A stretch of 64,000 nt of DNA. Source: Neovahlkampfia damariscottae (taxonomy: Eukaryota > Heterolobosea > Selenaionea > Neovahlkampfiida > Neovahlkampfiidae). Within the stretch, counting starts at the first letter, position 1, and every line of letters starts with the position of its first letter. The notes below the pieces were generated by a model. That model made no database searches. It saw only the letters and a program-made list of their open reading frames with translations, and was not told the origin of the DNA. Of the stretch, positions 51,287-63,803 are shown in pieces. The DNA lies in assembly GCA_016618085.1 (NCBI GenBank), contig JABLTG010000062.1, positions 35,312 through 99,311 on the forward strand, read 5' to 3'. Both the position numbers and the translations under genes were made by a program.

Positions 51287-54200
51287 TTAAATAATATTGT
51301 CTCCAGACATTTGAGCTGTTGCATTTAAAGATTGAAAATGATTATAAATATTTTTGATACTAGTATTGACTGAATCCACTTTATTTGAACTCAAATAAAA
51401 AGCAAAAATTTCTCTTTTCTTTGAAAATTTGTGGGAAATGGTTTCAAAACAAGCCATCAAATATTCCTTTGTTTTTCTGTAATCTTTTCCTGATTCGTAT
51501 TCAGGAAATACTTTATTTATAAAAGACCCAGATGTCATTTTCTTTTCAAAAATATCACATTTATTATAAAGTAAAATAACATGATGATCTATTCAAAAAA
51601 TATAAAAAAAAAAACTTTTGGAATTACTTTTGTTATCATCATTACAACAAAATTCATGGAATAGTTTCAATGATTTCAAAATTGAACATGAAGATTTTTT
51701 GTTAATTTTGAAAAATTTTGAAAGTACTTTAAATTCATCAGTTGGTTCATCTAAGATAATATCATAATCTGATAAGGAAACCATTAGAACAATCATATTT
51801 CTTTCTGATTTTTTTGTTTCAATTCTTTCATCAATTGAATGTGATTTGAATATAAATGGAACATTTTCAATAACAAATTTTATCATTTTTAATTTAGTCA
51901 CTGAAATTTCTGATGATTGAATATCTTTTGGAATAGGAAGATAATTTTCTTTCAAAATTCTTTCATAATGTTTGAATAAATATTTGTAATTTGCTGATAA
52001 TTCATCATTAACAGAAAAAGCTTTGGAAATTGTTTCAAAATCATTTTCTGATAATAAATTTAATAATAATGGAAATGATTTTGTTGTAAAAGTTTGAGGT
52101 AAATCACTTGTCATTTTGATATCAAATTTTCCTGATTTCACAATAATTTGAACATTTTTGAACAGTTCTTTTTGAATTTCTGTTGAATATTGAAGACAAT
52201 CTCTTGGAGGTAATAATCCTTTATAAAGAAATGCGAGTTTTGTTAAAAATGTTGAAATACCAACACCTTCATGACCAATGAGAAAAAAGTTGAAATTTTT
52301 GTGTTGACCATCCAATGAATGATCATAGGTGACTCTTCTACTAGTGACTGATTTTGCATCTTTCAATTCTTCTTTCATTTTTGCAGAATGATAATAAAAT
52401 GGTGATATAAACTCCTCAGTTTCATTGGAGTTCATACAAACTTCTAAAACATCCACAGCATCAGCTACTTTTTCCATTCTTAATAAACACGTTCCTCTTA
52501 AAGCAGTACATTCAACATCCAATGTTTTTTCGATAGACACAAAATCAATAATTGCTTTTTTAAAATCACTATTTAAAAGTTAAATAAAATGATCAATACC
52601 CAATCATAAAATAACAAGTTCCTCGTTTTTTTATCATTTCAAGTGATTCACCAATTTTTTGTTCAATACAATGAGTTAAATAAGGAATTGATTTTTGATA
52701 TTGACGTGATTCAAAATAACAAATTGCTAACATCTCCTAAAAATTTTGATGAACAATTTTTCATTCTTACGAAAGTATTTTTTTCAACATTGTACATGTG
52801 TGATATTTCCTTTTGAGCCAGTTCTCTTTGTGACACATCTTCTGATTTGGTATCATAAAAAATGTATTTTTTCCATTCTGGGAATTCTGGCAACCATGGA
52901 AATTCTCTTTCATCTTTTTCAGGTTCTTCAGTTTCTTTTCTTGAATTTCTTCTTCCTCTTTGAACTGGTTCTTGAATAGAATTCAATGATAAATTACTCA
53001 TTTCCTTTTGAATTTCTAATTTAGGTGTTTCAACTGACGATAAGTCTTCTTTTTCAATTGTTACGTTCAAATCTATCGAAATTTTTTCTTGACTTCTTGG
53101 TGACATCAATTTTGGTGATTTTGAATCATCTGATTTTTTTGGTGAACTTCTTGATGATTGATCACTTGTAATTTTTGGAAGTGATGTAATTTTAACTTTA
53201 TTTGATTTCAATTTAATCTTTTCTGCATTGTATTGTTTTTTTTCTTTTTTATTTTTCGGATTTTTTTCAATAATTTCTAAAATAGACATTTCCTTTGAAG
53301 CATTTCTCAAAAGATATTTTAATTTCAATTCTTCTGTATCAAGAACCCAAACATCATTCAAATTTTTTTTGCTATCTTTTCCTCCGATCAAATAAAAGTT
53401 TGAATTGAATATAAAACTTGTTGAATATTTCCTATTTGAAGGCTTTAACATTCTTGTATCAAATAATAAAATCTGTGATTTGTTTGTTTTTAAATCAATA
53501 ATAAAACAATCTGAAAGTGTCTTTTTTGCATCAAATCCTTGATGTATTAATAAAAAACTATTTCCAATATTAGACATTGAATGACCTCCTCTAGGACATG
53601 GTATATTTCCTGTCAAAAAAATTTCTGTCCAAATATCAGTTGTTGAATCAAATATCCATAAATCTTGTAAAAAACACTTTTTCTCTTCTGCTAAACCTCC
53701 AAAAATAATCATGAAACGATCCAAATAGGTGCATGAAGAATGTGAATGTCTTTCTTTTGGTGATAATCCATTCCTCTCAACTGGGTTCCATTCATATGTT
53801 TCTAGATTAAATTTCCAACAATCACCTAAAATTCTCTTCTTCAGTTTGTTTGTTGAAATTCCTCCATAAATTATCATTTGATTTTTTATTACTGTGGCAC
53901 TATGAAAATGTCTTTCAACTGGTGACTTATTTGAAAAGTGATTCATGATTTTCCATTCCCATACATCTTGTATAAAAATTAAATTTTTTTTTTTTTTTCA
54001 AACCTGTGTATAAAACCCACATTGTTGAAGTTGATTCCCAAACTTGTCCACCGAATATATATATATTGTTTAAGAAATTAATAGCTCTTTAAAATGAATA
54101 AGGTTAAAAGTTGATGTTGTTTCTTACGTATGTCCTTTTAGTGTTGGTGGTTTCTCTTCAGATAAAATTTCTTTTTTTGAAACTTTCCAAATTCCATGTT

Positions 54201-54530
54201 TTACCATTGATGGTGATTTTAATAATCTTTCTTGCTTTGGTTCAAGCAAATAAATACCTGTTGAAAAAAAATTACTGAATTAAATTTCGAACTATTATTT
54301 TCTTTCAATTCTGATTCACCTCCGAATACAACTATTGTTTTATCATTGATGACACATGAAACATGTTTACATCTGGGTGGTAATTCTTCTCCTATTGTTT
54401 TTTCTTGATCCCAGAATTCATTATTCAAGGCAGAAGAAAGTTTAACTTGAAGTCCATCTTTATATCCAAAGGAATCAAATTCATAAAACTCATCTTCCTG
54501 ACAAGAATAAAATAATGCACCCTTTTTCAT
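51287..54530 (-). CDS. Kelch beta-propeller - TPR - G-alpha-like fusion protein
   Basis: About 1000 aa from at least seven exons, each junction in frame. Residues 1-430 carry Kelch repeats (IVVFGG; IYIFGG; ATVIKNQMIIYGGISTNKL; SSCTYLDRFMIIFGGLAEE; FYLIGGKDSKKNLNDVWVLD). A Lys/Ser-rich linker is followed by TPR-like helices (540-640). From about 675 to the end it follows a heterotrimeric G-alpha subunit: P-loop position GHEGVGIST (684-692, Lys replaced by Ile), an all-helical insert, IPKDIQSSEIS at switch I, DVGGQ replaced by KSHSI, LSDYDIILDE, NKCDIFEKK (NKxD kept), FPEYESG and a terminal helix. GTP binding is doubtful. ATG 54530 lies near CCAAT (54544-54548). Confidence 0.75.
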
Positions 54531-54693
54531 TTTTTTCTGTTGGCCAATCAGAGAAGACGGAAAAATAGAAGAAAAAAAATTATATATGTCTAAAAAAATT
54601 TGTTGCTTTCTTTATTATTTTTGAATAAATTCTCAAGGTTTTTTTTGATTGGTCAGAAGTCAGCTGGTAACGTTCAAAAAAACACGCTTTGAC
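54531..54693. promoter_or_regulatory. Divergent promoter shared by the Kelch-G-alpha and myosin genes
   Basis: 163 bp between two start codons. CCAATCA at 54544-54548 lies 13 nt from the minus-strand ATG; ATTGGTCAG at 54648-54656 lies 41 nt from the myosin ATG. Possible co-regulation of the two genes is an inference from shared DNA only. Confidence 0.5.
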
Positions 54694-57600
54694 ATGTCGT
54701 CAATTGTAGAACAATACCAAAGAAAATTTGATGGACCGGTGGAAGATCTTATTCTACCGAGTTTTGAAAGTTCTGATCAAGCCATTAAAGACGCTCTAAA
54801 AGAACGATACAAAGACAACAACATTTATACATACTTAGGCTCAACTCTTATCGCTGTAAATCCTTACTCAAACAAACCAAGAGATAATGGAAAGATATAT
54901 TCAAATGAAGTTAAGAATCTCTTCCATAAACACAATCCTTATGAACTTTCACCTCATGTTTATTCTCTTGCTGAATCTGCTTATCGTACCATGAAACAAA
55001 CAGGAAAACCACAAGTTGTTATTATTTCAGGTGAATCAGGTGCTGGAAAAACTGTGTCAGCCAGACTTGTTATGGAATACATTGCCGCTGTTTCAGTTTC
55101 TGGTGTCGCAACTGATCATATCAAGAGAGTTGTAAATAACACAAATCCTATTTTAGAAGCTTTTGGAAATGCTAAAACATTAAGAAACGATAATTCTTCA
55201 AGATTTGGAAAGCACACTGAATTATTTTTTAACTTCAAAGGTCAACTTGAAGGTGGTTATATCACAACTTCATTATTAGAAAAACAAAGAGTTATCACAC
55301 AAAGAGCTGGAGAAAGAAACTATCATATTTTTTATCAATTATGTTTAGGTGCTGATGATGCTCTCAAATCAGGTTTAAATCTTGGAACTCCAAAACAATT
55401 TGCTTATTTAAATCAAACTGATCCAAACATCAAAGGTAAAAATAACACTTCTTTTTTAATATTAATTTTAGGTGTAAATGATAAATTAGAATTCAGACAT
55501 ACAACTGAATGTTTAGCTGAAGCTGGTATTTTAGTTACAGAACAAATGGAAATCTTTAGAGTTATTGCTGGTGTTTTACATTTAGGAAACTTGAGATTTG
55601 CTGAAAATAAAAAAGACAACACAGAAAGAGCTATTATTACAACTAGAGATGTTTTAAAAAATGTTGCTCTTGCTCTCAGTGTTGAAGAATCTGCTTTAGA
55701 AACAGCTCTTTTAAATAGAAGAATTAAAGTAGCTACTGGTTCATCAGAAGGAGAAGTTACAATTATGGCTCAAAATCCTGAACAAGCTGCTAAAAATAGA
55801 GATGCTTTAGCAAAAGACATTTATGAAAGACTTTTCAATTGGTTAATTAAAAGAGTAAAAAGAAAAATATACTAACATTTCAAAAAGATCAACGCAGCTG
55901 TCAAAAGACCTGATAATGCAAAATTTGCAATTGGAATTCTTGATATTTATGGATTTGAAATTTATCAAGGAAAAGGAAATACTTTAGAACAATTGAATAT
56001 TAATTTTGTTAATGAAAAAATCCAACAATTAGTTTCAAAATGGTTACAAAAAGAACAAGAAGGTAAACCTGATATTTTTTTTATGTTTTTAGAATACATT
56101 GAAGAAGGTGTTACAGTTCCAGATTCATCACTTAAAGTTAAAAGTTCTACAGAATGTATCAAATTATTAGAAGGAAAACCAATTGGTGTTTATTCTTTAC
56201 TTGATGAAGAAGCTTTACTTAGAGGTGGTGGAAATGATAAAAATTATATGAACAAATTAAATTCAAACTTTGATAAAGAAGCTTATAGAAATGTCTATGG
56301 AAAACCAGGTGGAAAATTCAAGTAATTGTTTTTTTTTTTTTAACATTTTCTTTTTTACAGATTTGAACCTATGATGTGGGCTTGTAGACATTTTGCAGGT
56401 AAAGTTGATTATAATGTTGAAGGATGGATTGATAAAAATAATGATACTGTTTATGAAGATTTAATTAAATGTATTCAATCTACAGATAGTGATTTAGTTC
56501 AAGCTTTATATCCAAAAAATGAAAAAATTGTTGATTCTGGAAAATTACAAAAAACAACTTCAAAACAATTTCAAACAGATGTAGCTCAATTAGTTGGAAA
56601 ATTAAAAGGAAGAGAACAACATTATATTCGTTGTATTAAACCAAATCGTAACTTGAACCACTTTTTTAACGTATTTTAGACGAAAAGAAACCTGAATCAT
56701 TTAAAGACGATGTTGTTTTAGATCAAGTGAAATATCTTGGACTTGATGAAAATGTTCGTATCAGAAAAGCTGGTTACTTTTTTAAAATGCCTTATGAAAA
56801 ATTTGTTGATAGATATAAATTATGCTCAAAACAAACATGGCCAATATGCAAAGGAACTGATAGAGAAGGAACTGAATTGATCCTCAAAGATATGGGTCTT
56901 TACAAACATGCTGCTTTTGGAAAAACAAAAGTATTCTTAAAAGCACCATTTCATGTTTCAGAATTAGATGAAAAAATAGAATCACGTCGTGCTGATATGG
57001 CTTCACTTATTCAAAATAAGTACAAAAAATATAAACAAAAAAAATTACTTGCTGAAAATAAAAATCTCTCCATGGCTCTATCAGTAAAAAAAAAAAAAAA
57101 AAAAAAATTAACTTTTAAAAGATGACTTATAATGATACAGGGCCTTATACTTTCAAACAAAATGTTTATCAAATTACACAAACTGGAGAAAGAAAGAAAC
57201 AATTATTAGTTGTTACACCAAAAGGAACTTATCTTTTAGATCCAAAAAGTTATACTGTGAAAAAAAGACTTCAATATGCAAGAATGAAACAACTTTTCTG
57301 TTCAAATTTAAATGATGGAGTTTTTGGTGTTGAAATGGATAAGGATGTTGATGTAATCTTAGAAGCTGATAATAAACATGAAGTCATGCAAGCAATTAGG
57401 TATGATTTTTTGTTTTTTTTTTTTGACATTCTTTCAGAGATCATTATATGGGTTTAACAAAACAAAGTTTACATAAAGAAATTGGAGAAAACTTCAAATA
57501 TCAGATGAAAAGAGGTGTTCATCAACAACTTAAATATAGAAAGAATCATGGAGCAAAGACAACACTTATTGAATATACTCCTGAAGGCTTAAACGTTTCT

Positions 57601-59783
57601 ATCAAACCAAGTGATGATATCTTTGAAGGACTCAAAATTAGAAGAAGAAACTCTTTCAACAAAGGTAATATTTTAATTTTTTTTTTAATTTTGAAGTATT
57701 TTATGGTGATTATCTTCATTTACAAAAGACACTTATCATGGATCAACAAAGAGAAAAATATGGTGACAAAGATGTTCACTTTTCTTCACAAGTTTCAAAA
57801 TATAACAAAAAGTATAAACAACAAGAAAGAATTCTTATGGTCACTGATAAAGCTTTATATTCAATGGAACCAAATGGTTATATGGTTAATCGTAGAGTAC
57901 CTTTATTCCATGTTAGAAGTATTTCTGTCAGTCCATTCACAGATGGTTTCTTTATTATCCAAATTGAAGAAGATGATGGAGATTATGTATTTGAAAGTAA
58001 CAAAAAAACAGAAATCTTAAAAGTTATTGCTGAACAATACTCAAATAGCACAAGAAGAACTTTAAAATTCATCGTAAAACCTGAAATTTATTGGAGTCAT
58101 AAAGGAAAAGAAGATGAAATTAGATTTCAAGAAGATCCAACAGTTTCTGAAACTTACTTAAAAGCAGCAAGTTCTGGAGCGGATGTTTATGTGAAACCTG
58201 AAGATACAATGAACACTGCATTATCATCTGAACTTATTCAAGATTTATATTCCGGACAAAAATTAAGAAGAAGAGATTCATTAGTGCGTTGGTATCTTGG
58301 TGATTATTTACATTTACAAAATTCAAAAGTTATGCAAAAACTTTCAAAACAATACAAAGACCAACGTATTCTTTATTCTGGTATTGTAGCTAAAGTCAAC
58401 AAACGTTATACTGTCCAAAACAGAAAAATGATCATCACTGAAAAAGCAATCTATAACATGGATGATTCTGGTTATCATATTAATAGACGTATTCCAATTG
58501 AAAAATTAGAAAGTGCTCATGTAAGTCAAATGAGAGATGGATTCTTTATTTTAAGAGTACCTGATGAATATGATTATTTCCATACAAGTGCTCAAAAAAC
58601 TGAAATTCTTAAAGTACTTTGTGATCAATATAAAAAAATTACAGGAAGACAATTACCAGTTCATGTTGATAACAAAATTGTTTATACACCAACTAAGAAA
58701 ACAGTCAATAGAGGTGTTAGAACAGTTGAATTTAAAGAAGATCCAGAAGTCAATGTACCAACAATTTATCCAACCAAAACTGGTGTCAAAATTAAAATCA
58801 ATAATGATGAACAAATTATTGACGCAAATAGTGCGGATGCTGGTTTAATTGATAAACCAAATTCTGTTTATTCTGGAAGAAAATACAGAAGAAAAAATTC
58901 AATTGGACGTGATTATATTGGTGATTATCTTCGTTTAGAAAATTCTGCTCAAATCAAAGGTTTGTTCAAAAAGAATGGTGATAATCAATTATTATTTTCA
59001 GCTGAAGTAGCAAAAATTAACAACAAATACAAAGGACAAACAAGAATCCTTCTTATTACTGATCAAAATGTTTATAATATTGATCCAAATCAATTTAAAG
59101 TTAAACGTAGAATTAAAATGGATGAAATTGATGGTATTTCTGTATCTTCATTAACAGATGGTCATTTCTGCTTACACATGCCAAACTCTTATGACTATCT
59201 TTTTGAATCTGACAAAAAAACAGAAATTCTTGACACATTATCATCAGCATTTAAGAATAGAGATAAGAATTTAAAAGTCAATGTTGGTGACAAATTTGAA
59301 TATTCACCTAAAGGTTCTGATGCTACTCAAGTAAACTTTGTGTTGGATGACAACACTTCAGATACATTCCTTGAATCTAATAGTGGTGGATTAGTTGTTC
59401 ATGTTCAACATGAAGAACCAAGTGTCATCTTAGAAGCTGCATTTGTTCATGTTAAAGATCAACCAAAACCAATTGAAGTTAAATCAAATCCAATTCTCAT
59501 CAAATTAAGAAAAAGATGGAAATACAAACTTGAAATTCGTTTCTATGTAAATGATCATTTAGAAGGATGTATGTTCAGAGAAACAATTGACACAGTATCA
59601 TCAAGAGAAGAACATGTTTCAAAGGTTGGTGTTTTAGAAGCAAGAGATGAACGTTATGTTATTACTTTACCAGAAAGAACTGTTTTGTTCTCAATTCTCA
59701 GTAAAACTCGTGTCAAAGCTAAATTAGTTGATCCTCAAGGAAAATTATTGTTAGCTGTTAGATTTATTTATGATGTCAGATAA
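54694..59783 (+). CDS. Class I myosin with four tandem TH1 modules and a C-terminal RhoGDI-like domain
   Basis: About 1600 aa, eight small introns. Motor (1-690): P-loop GESGAGKT, switch I NDNSSRFGK, switch II DIYGFE, actin-binding YIRCIKPN. The TEDS position is Glu (EVTIMAQNPEQA), an acidic residue that makes heavy-chain phosphorylation unnecessary in known class I myosins. One IQ-like neck (LIQNKYKKYKQKK). Then TH1-like lipid-binding modules, each with KKYKQQERILMVTDKALYSM-like, VSPFTDGFF-like and KTEIL-like strands: 740-910 (degenerate opener), 918-1100, 1100-1300, 1305-1475; three begin with RRRNSF/RRRDSL/RRKNSI then GDYL. The last 125 residues (PKPIEVKSNPILIKLRKRWK; YKLEIRFYVNDHLEGCMFRE) follow the RhoGDI immunoglobulin-like fold. 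Confidence 0.85.
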
Positions 59784-59837
59784 ATAAATTTTCAGAGTTT
59801 TCTCTTTTATTTTTGTTTTTATTCATCTGTCAATAGA

Positions 59838-59870
59838 AATGATTGGATAATTTTTTTTAATCCAATCATT
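59838..59870. promoter_or_regulatory. Palindromic CCAAT promoter of the formin gene
   Basis: Perfect 11-bp inverted arms AATGATTGGAT / ATCCAATCATT (59838-59848 and 59860-59870) around an 11-nt A/T loop, so both strands carry a CCAAT box. The nearer box ends 21 nt before the formin ATG. As RNA the same sequence could also fold behind the myosin stop at 59783. Confidence 0.5.
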
Positions 59871-59887
59871 TTGTATTTTAACAGTAC

Positions 59888-62800
59888 ATGTCAGAATTAG
59901 AGAAGGAAATTCAAAAGAAAAGCAGTGCTTCCTTCTCAAAAAAGTTTTTACAAATATTTACAAGAAAAAATTCGACAGATAACCAAAATACACCTGAATC
60001 TCCAACAAAACGGAAACCAAGAAGATCTATATTTCAATTGAAAAAGAAATCCAGTCCTGGTTTGGTTTTGGATGATGCAGCAATAAAAAAGGAGGAGTAA
60101 TTTCTTTTTTAAAAAGTAACTTTTTAATTTAGACCTGATGATGAAAATGCTGGTTTGAAAAAAATAGCAGACGCTTTTTTAGCAAAAGCTGATACAAATG
60201 GTGATGGTATGATTGAATTTGATGAATTTGTTGAAGTTATGGTTGATTTTATGGGCAGTAATGAACAAATTCAATTTTTTTGGAGAAAATTATTAAATGG
60301 AGCGGACTTGGACGCAAAAGTTTTATTTTTGAAATTATTTAACTTTTTAGATTGATTCAAAGGAATTCTTAGAATTACTTTTACATCCAAAATACTCAAC
60401 TCCAAAACAAGAAGGTAACAAATAAACAAAATATTTAATTTCTTCAAAAGCGACATGGTGGTTTCAATCATTTGATGCAGACAAAAGTGGAGAACTGGAT
60501 AAAGACGAAATCTCACAAATGTCAACTTTTATTGATTGGTTACCTGAATTTTCATCACCAGAACAACTTCACGAATTCTTCAGTTTAAAGGAAGATGGCA
60601 CAATTGGATTGGATGATTTTGTAAAAATCTACGAAGAGCAGAACAAAGCAATACAAGAGCAAATTGAAAAAAATAAAAAAATGGGGACAGTAGAAAAAAG
60701 TGGTTGGAGTATCATGAAACAAACAGCAAATTCAACGTCGAAATTTGTAAATTTAATTTCAAAAGATGAATCAGAAACAAATCCAAGTATTATTATTGAA
60801 AAATGGAATAAAACTAGAAGCACTGAAACGTTAGAGTTAATTTTAAACAATTTAGAAAATTTACCAGCTGAATGGACAGCTAAGTTTATTCAAAATCAAG
60901 GAATTCACTGTATTGCTGATGCTATTTCAGTTTCAAATGTACTTTGTGCAAGACAAAATGATGATGATTTAAAAAAATTACATTTTGTTACAAAAATTAT
61001 TCATCATTTATTACAAACAAGTGTAAGAAAGAAATTAACAAAAATTAAAATGTTTGAAAGTCTGGTATTAAAATAATTCCTGGAGACAGTGAATTAATTG
61101 AACTATTTTGTTTATTAGTGTCAATTAAAACACCTTCACTTCAATTAATTGTTCTTTGTTTATCAATTATTTGTTCGAGCAATTCAAAAGGATATCAAAA
61201 TGTTTATCAAGCATTTGAATATTTACAAACAGTCAAAAGAGAAAAAAATAGATTTGAATATTTGATGAATCATTTGAAAGATAAAAATACAGATCAAAAT
61301 ACCCAAACAAATGTTATTTTATTAATCAATGAATTGATTGTTGGATCTGAAGATGAAGAACAATACAAAATTCAAGTTGATTTTAATCATTTGAATTTAT
61401 TACAAATATGTGATGTAACTAACTAAAAAATTGAATTTTTTTTTTTTAGAAACTTTCAGAAACTTCTCAACTTGAGTATTTGGATAATCAAATTGATATT
61501 CTTCGTGAATTGATGAAATATGAAGATCAAGAAATTGATCCTATAGAAGTTAATTTTAAAGAAATTAATAAACTTTTAACGGAAGAGGATTCAAGAACAA
61601 AATTTTTGAAAATTCTTGAAATTTTTCAAGAGATTTCAAAACATGAAAGTAAAATTAAAAATTGGGAAGATATTGAAAAAGTGAATGTTACTGCTTCGAA
61701 AAATATTTTATCTGGAAAAGTAGTCCCAGATATTTTCCAACTTGAAACAGAATTCAAAAAGAGGGCATTCAATTTTGATATTGAATTGAAAAAGAAATCG
61801 GATGAAATTGAGAATATCAAAAAAAAATTTGATGAATTGGAGTTGGAAAAAAAGGTAAATTCAAGTTAATTCTGAATTCAATAGAAAAAAGAAGATGAAA
61901 TATTAAAAAAAGAAGCAGAATTTAAAAAAGAATTAGAGGCTGCAAAAAAAGATAAATTGGAATCAAAAATTGAAAAACTTTCAGAAATTAAACCGACTGG
62001 AGGACCACCAATGAATGTTCCAACAGGAGGACCATCAGGACCACCTCCAATGAAGCCATCAGGAGGACCACCAATGGTCGCCCCAACTGGAGGACCACCA
62101 ATGAATGTTCCAACAGGAGGACCACCACCAATGGGTCCTACAGGAGGACCTCCTGGACCACCACCAATGGGAGGTCCTTCAGGAGGACCACCAGGACCAC
62201 CGCCAATGGGACCTTCAGGAGGACCACCGATGGGAGGACCTCCTGGACCACCACCAATGGGAGGCCCTTCAGGAGGACCGCCTGGTATGGGACCTCCTGG
62301 TATGGGAGGTTTTGGTGCACAAAAATCAAATTTACCAGCAATCCCTCTTTCTCCAATCAAAGAAAACGTCAAAGGATTTTTCTTCACCAAAGTAGAAAAA
62401 AGATTCATGGACACATCACTTTTCATTGAAGGTGGAATCGCAAAAACTTCGATTGAACATCAAAAAAAATTTGATTTGGATGAAGTGAAGTCATTATTTG
62501 GAAAGGTTGAAAAAAAAGTTGAAGAAAAGAAATCAACTGAGCCTGAAAAACCTGTCATTCCAATGGCAAATATTTTAGAACCAAAAGTAAATCAAAACAT
62601 TTGTAAGAACTATATCATTTCTCACATCAATTAGCTCTTGCAATTGGATCACTTAAAAGAAAAGGAATTACATCTCATCAAGCAATCAAAAATCTATTCT
62701 TGGAAGTTAGTCCTGATGTTGATCAAGAAATTTTATCAGGATTAAGAAATGTCATTCCAACGGAAGAAGATGCTCAAAAAATCAAAGAATACAAAGGAGA

Positions 62801-63773
62801 AGATCAATTAACAGAAGCAGAAGAATATTTTAAATTTATTCAAGTTATTCCTTCATTATCTGAAAGATTAGATTCTTGGAATACAATGGTATTCTTTCAC
62901 GATGATTTTTCAAAAATTAAACCAAAATATGATTCTGTGATTCGAACATGCCAAGATTTGAAATCAAATGAAAATTTCAAAGTTATTTTATCATTAGTTT
63001 TGGCTTTAGGAAATCTGTTAAGTGGAAAAACTAATGCCAAAATAATGTATGCTTTCAAATTAAAAACATTAAAAACTTTAATGGGAACAAAGACAAATGG
63101 TGGTCTATCTTGCATTCGATATATTTTGTCAATGGCTGCAATTGTCAAACCAGATTTTGATAAAATGTTCACAGATTTAAAGACTATTGAAGAGTCTTCC
63201 AAGGTAGATTTTGATCAATTAGATAAAGAAATTGAAGAGATAGAAAAGAATTTAGTGGTTGTGAATAAACAAATTCAATTGGCTGAAAAAAAGAATATTG
63301 AGAATGACAAACTTCCTTCTGTGATGAAAAAATTTGTGGAAAATGCTGAAACTGCTATGAAAATGATTAAAGAATCAAAACATAAAATGATTTCCTCCAT
63401 TGAAGAATTATCAAAGGCATTTGGTGAAGATCCCAAAAAAATTAAAGAATCTCCTTCTGAATATTTTCAAGAAATTGATGAAATATTTAAAACACTGAAA
63501 GAAGCACATTTGGCAAATTTAGCTAAAATTGAAAAAGAAGCTAAACGATTGAAAAAAGAAGAAGAAAAAAAAGAGAAGGAATTAAAAAGAGCAGAATCAA
63601 AAAATATGTCAACAAAAAAGTCTGTTAGAAAAATGAATGATGGAGAAGATGGAGGTGAAGACGGAAAATTCAATGAAGATGATTTGAGATCTGGTAATGC
63701 TTTAAGAAGAAAAATGAAAAAGAAAAAAGAAACAAAAGAAAAAAAGAAAAGGGTAATTGAAGATTTATTGTAA
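59888..63773 (+). CDS. EF-hand containing diaphanous-type formin
   Basis: About 1200 aa with at least eight introns (for example 60099-60133, 61023-61060, 61424-61452, about 62604-62633). N-terminal basic tail (KRKPRRSIFQLKKKS), then EF-hands with good loops DTNGDGMIEFDE and DADKSGELDKDE plus a weak third (KEDGTIGLDD). The GBD/FH3-type armadillo region follows (WKNTRST-like IIIEKWNKTRSTETLELILN; LENLPAEWTAKFIQNQGIHC), a coiled coil, an FH1 of Gly-Pro repeats (GGPPGPPPMGGPSGGPP-like, about 62000-62310) and FH2 (LALAIGSLKR; LGNLLSGKTNAKIMYAFKLK; TLMGTKTNGG). A basic end (NALRRKMKKKKE) resembles a DAD. Formins nucleate and elongate actin filaments, usually under Rho control; Ca2+ input here is inferred from the EF-hands. 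Confidence 0.85.
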
Positions 63774-63803
63774 TTTTTTACAATAAAACTTTTTTCCGCT
63801 ATC

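Noticed and set aside
54219-54530. Three separate genes for the Kelch, TPR and G-alpha parts
   Set aside because: Each join has GT..AG ends that preserve frame and motif order, and no CCAAT box precedes the later parts.
61957-62310. CRISPR-like or satellite array in the Gly-Pro-rich tract
   Set aside because: The repeats translate as a formin FH1 region in frame with FH2; there are no spacers.
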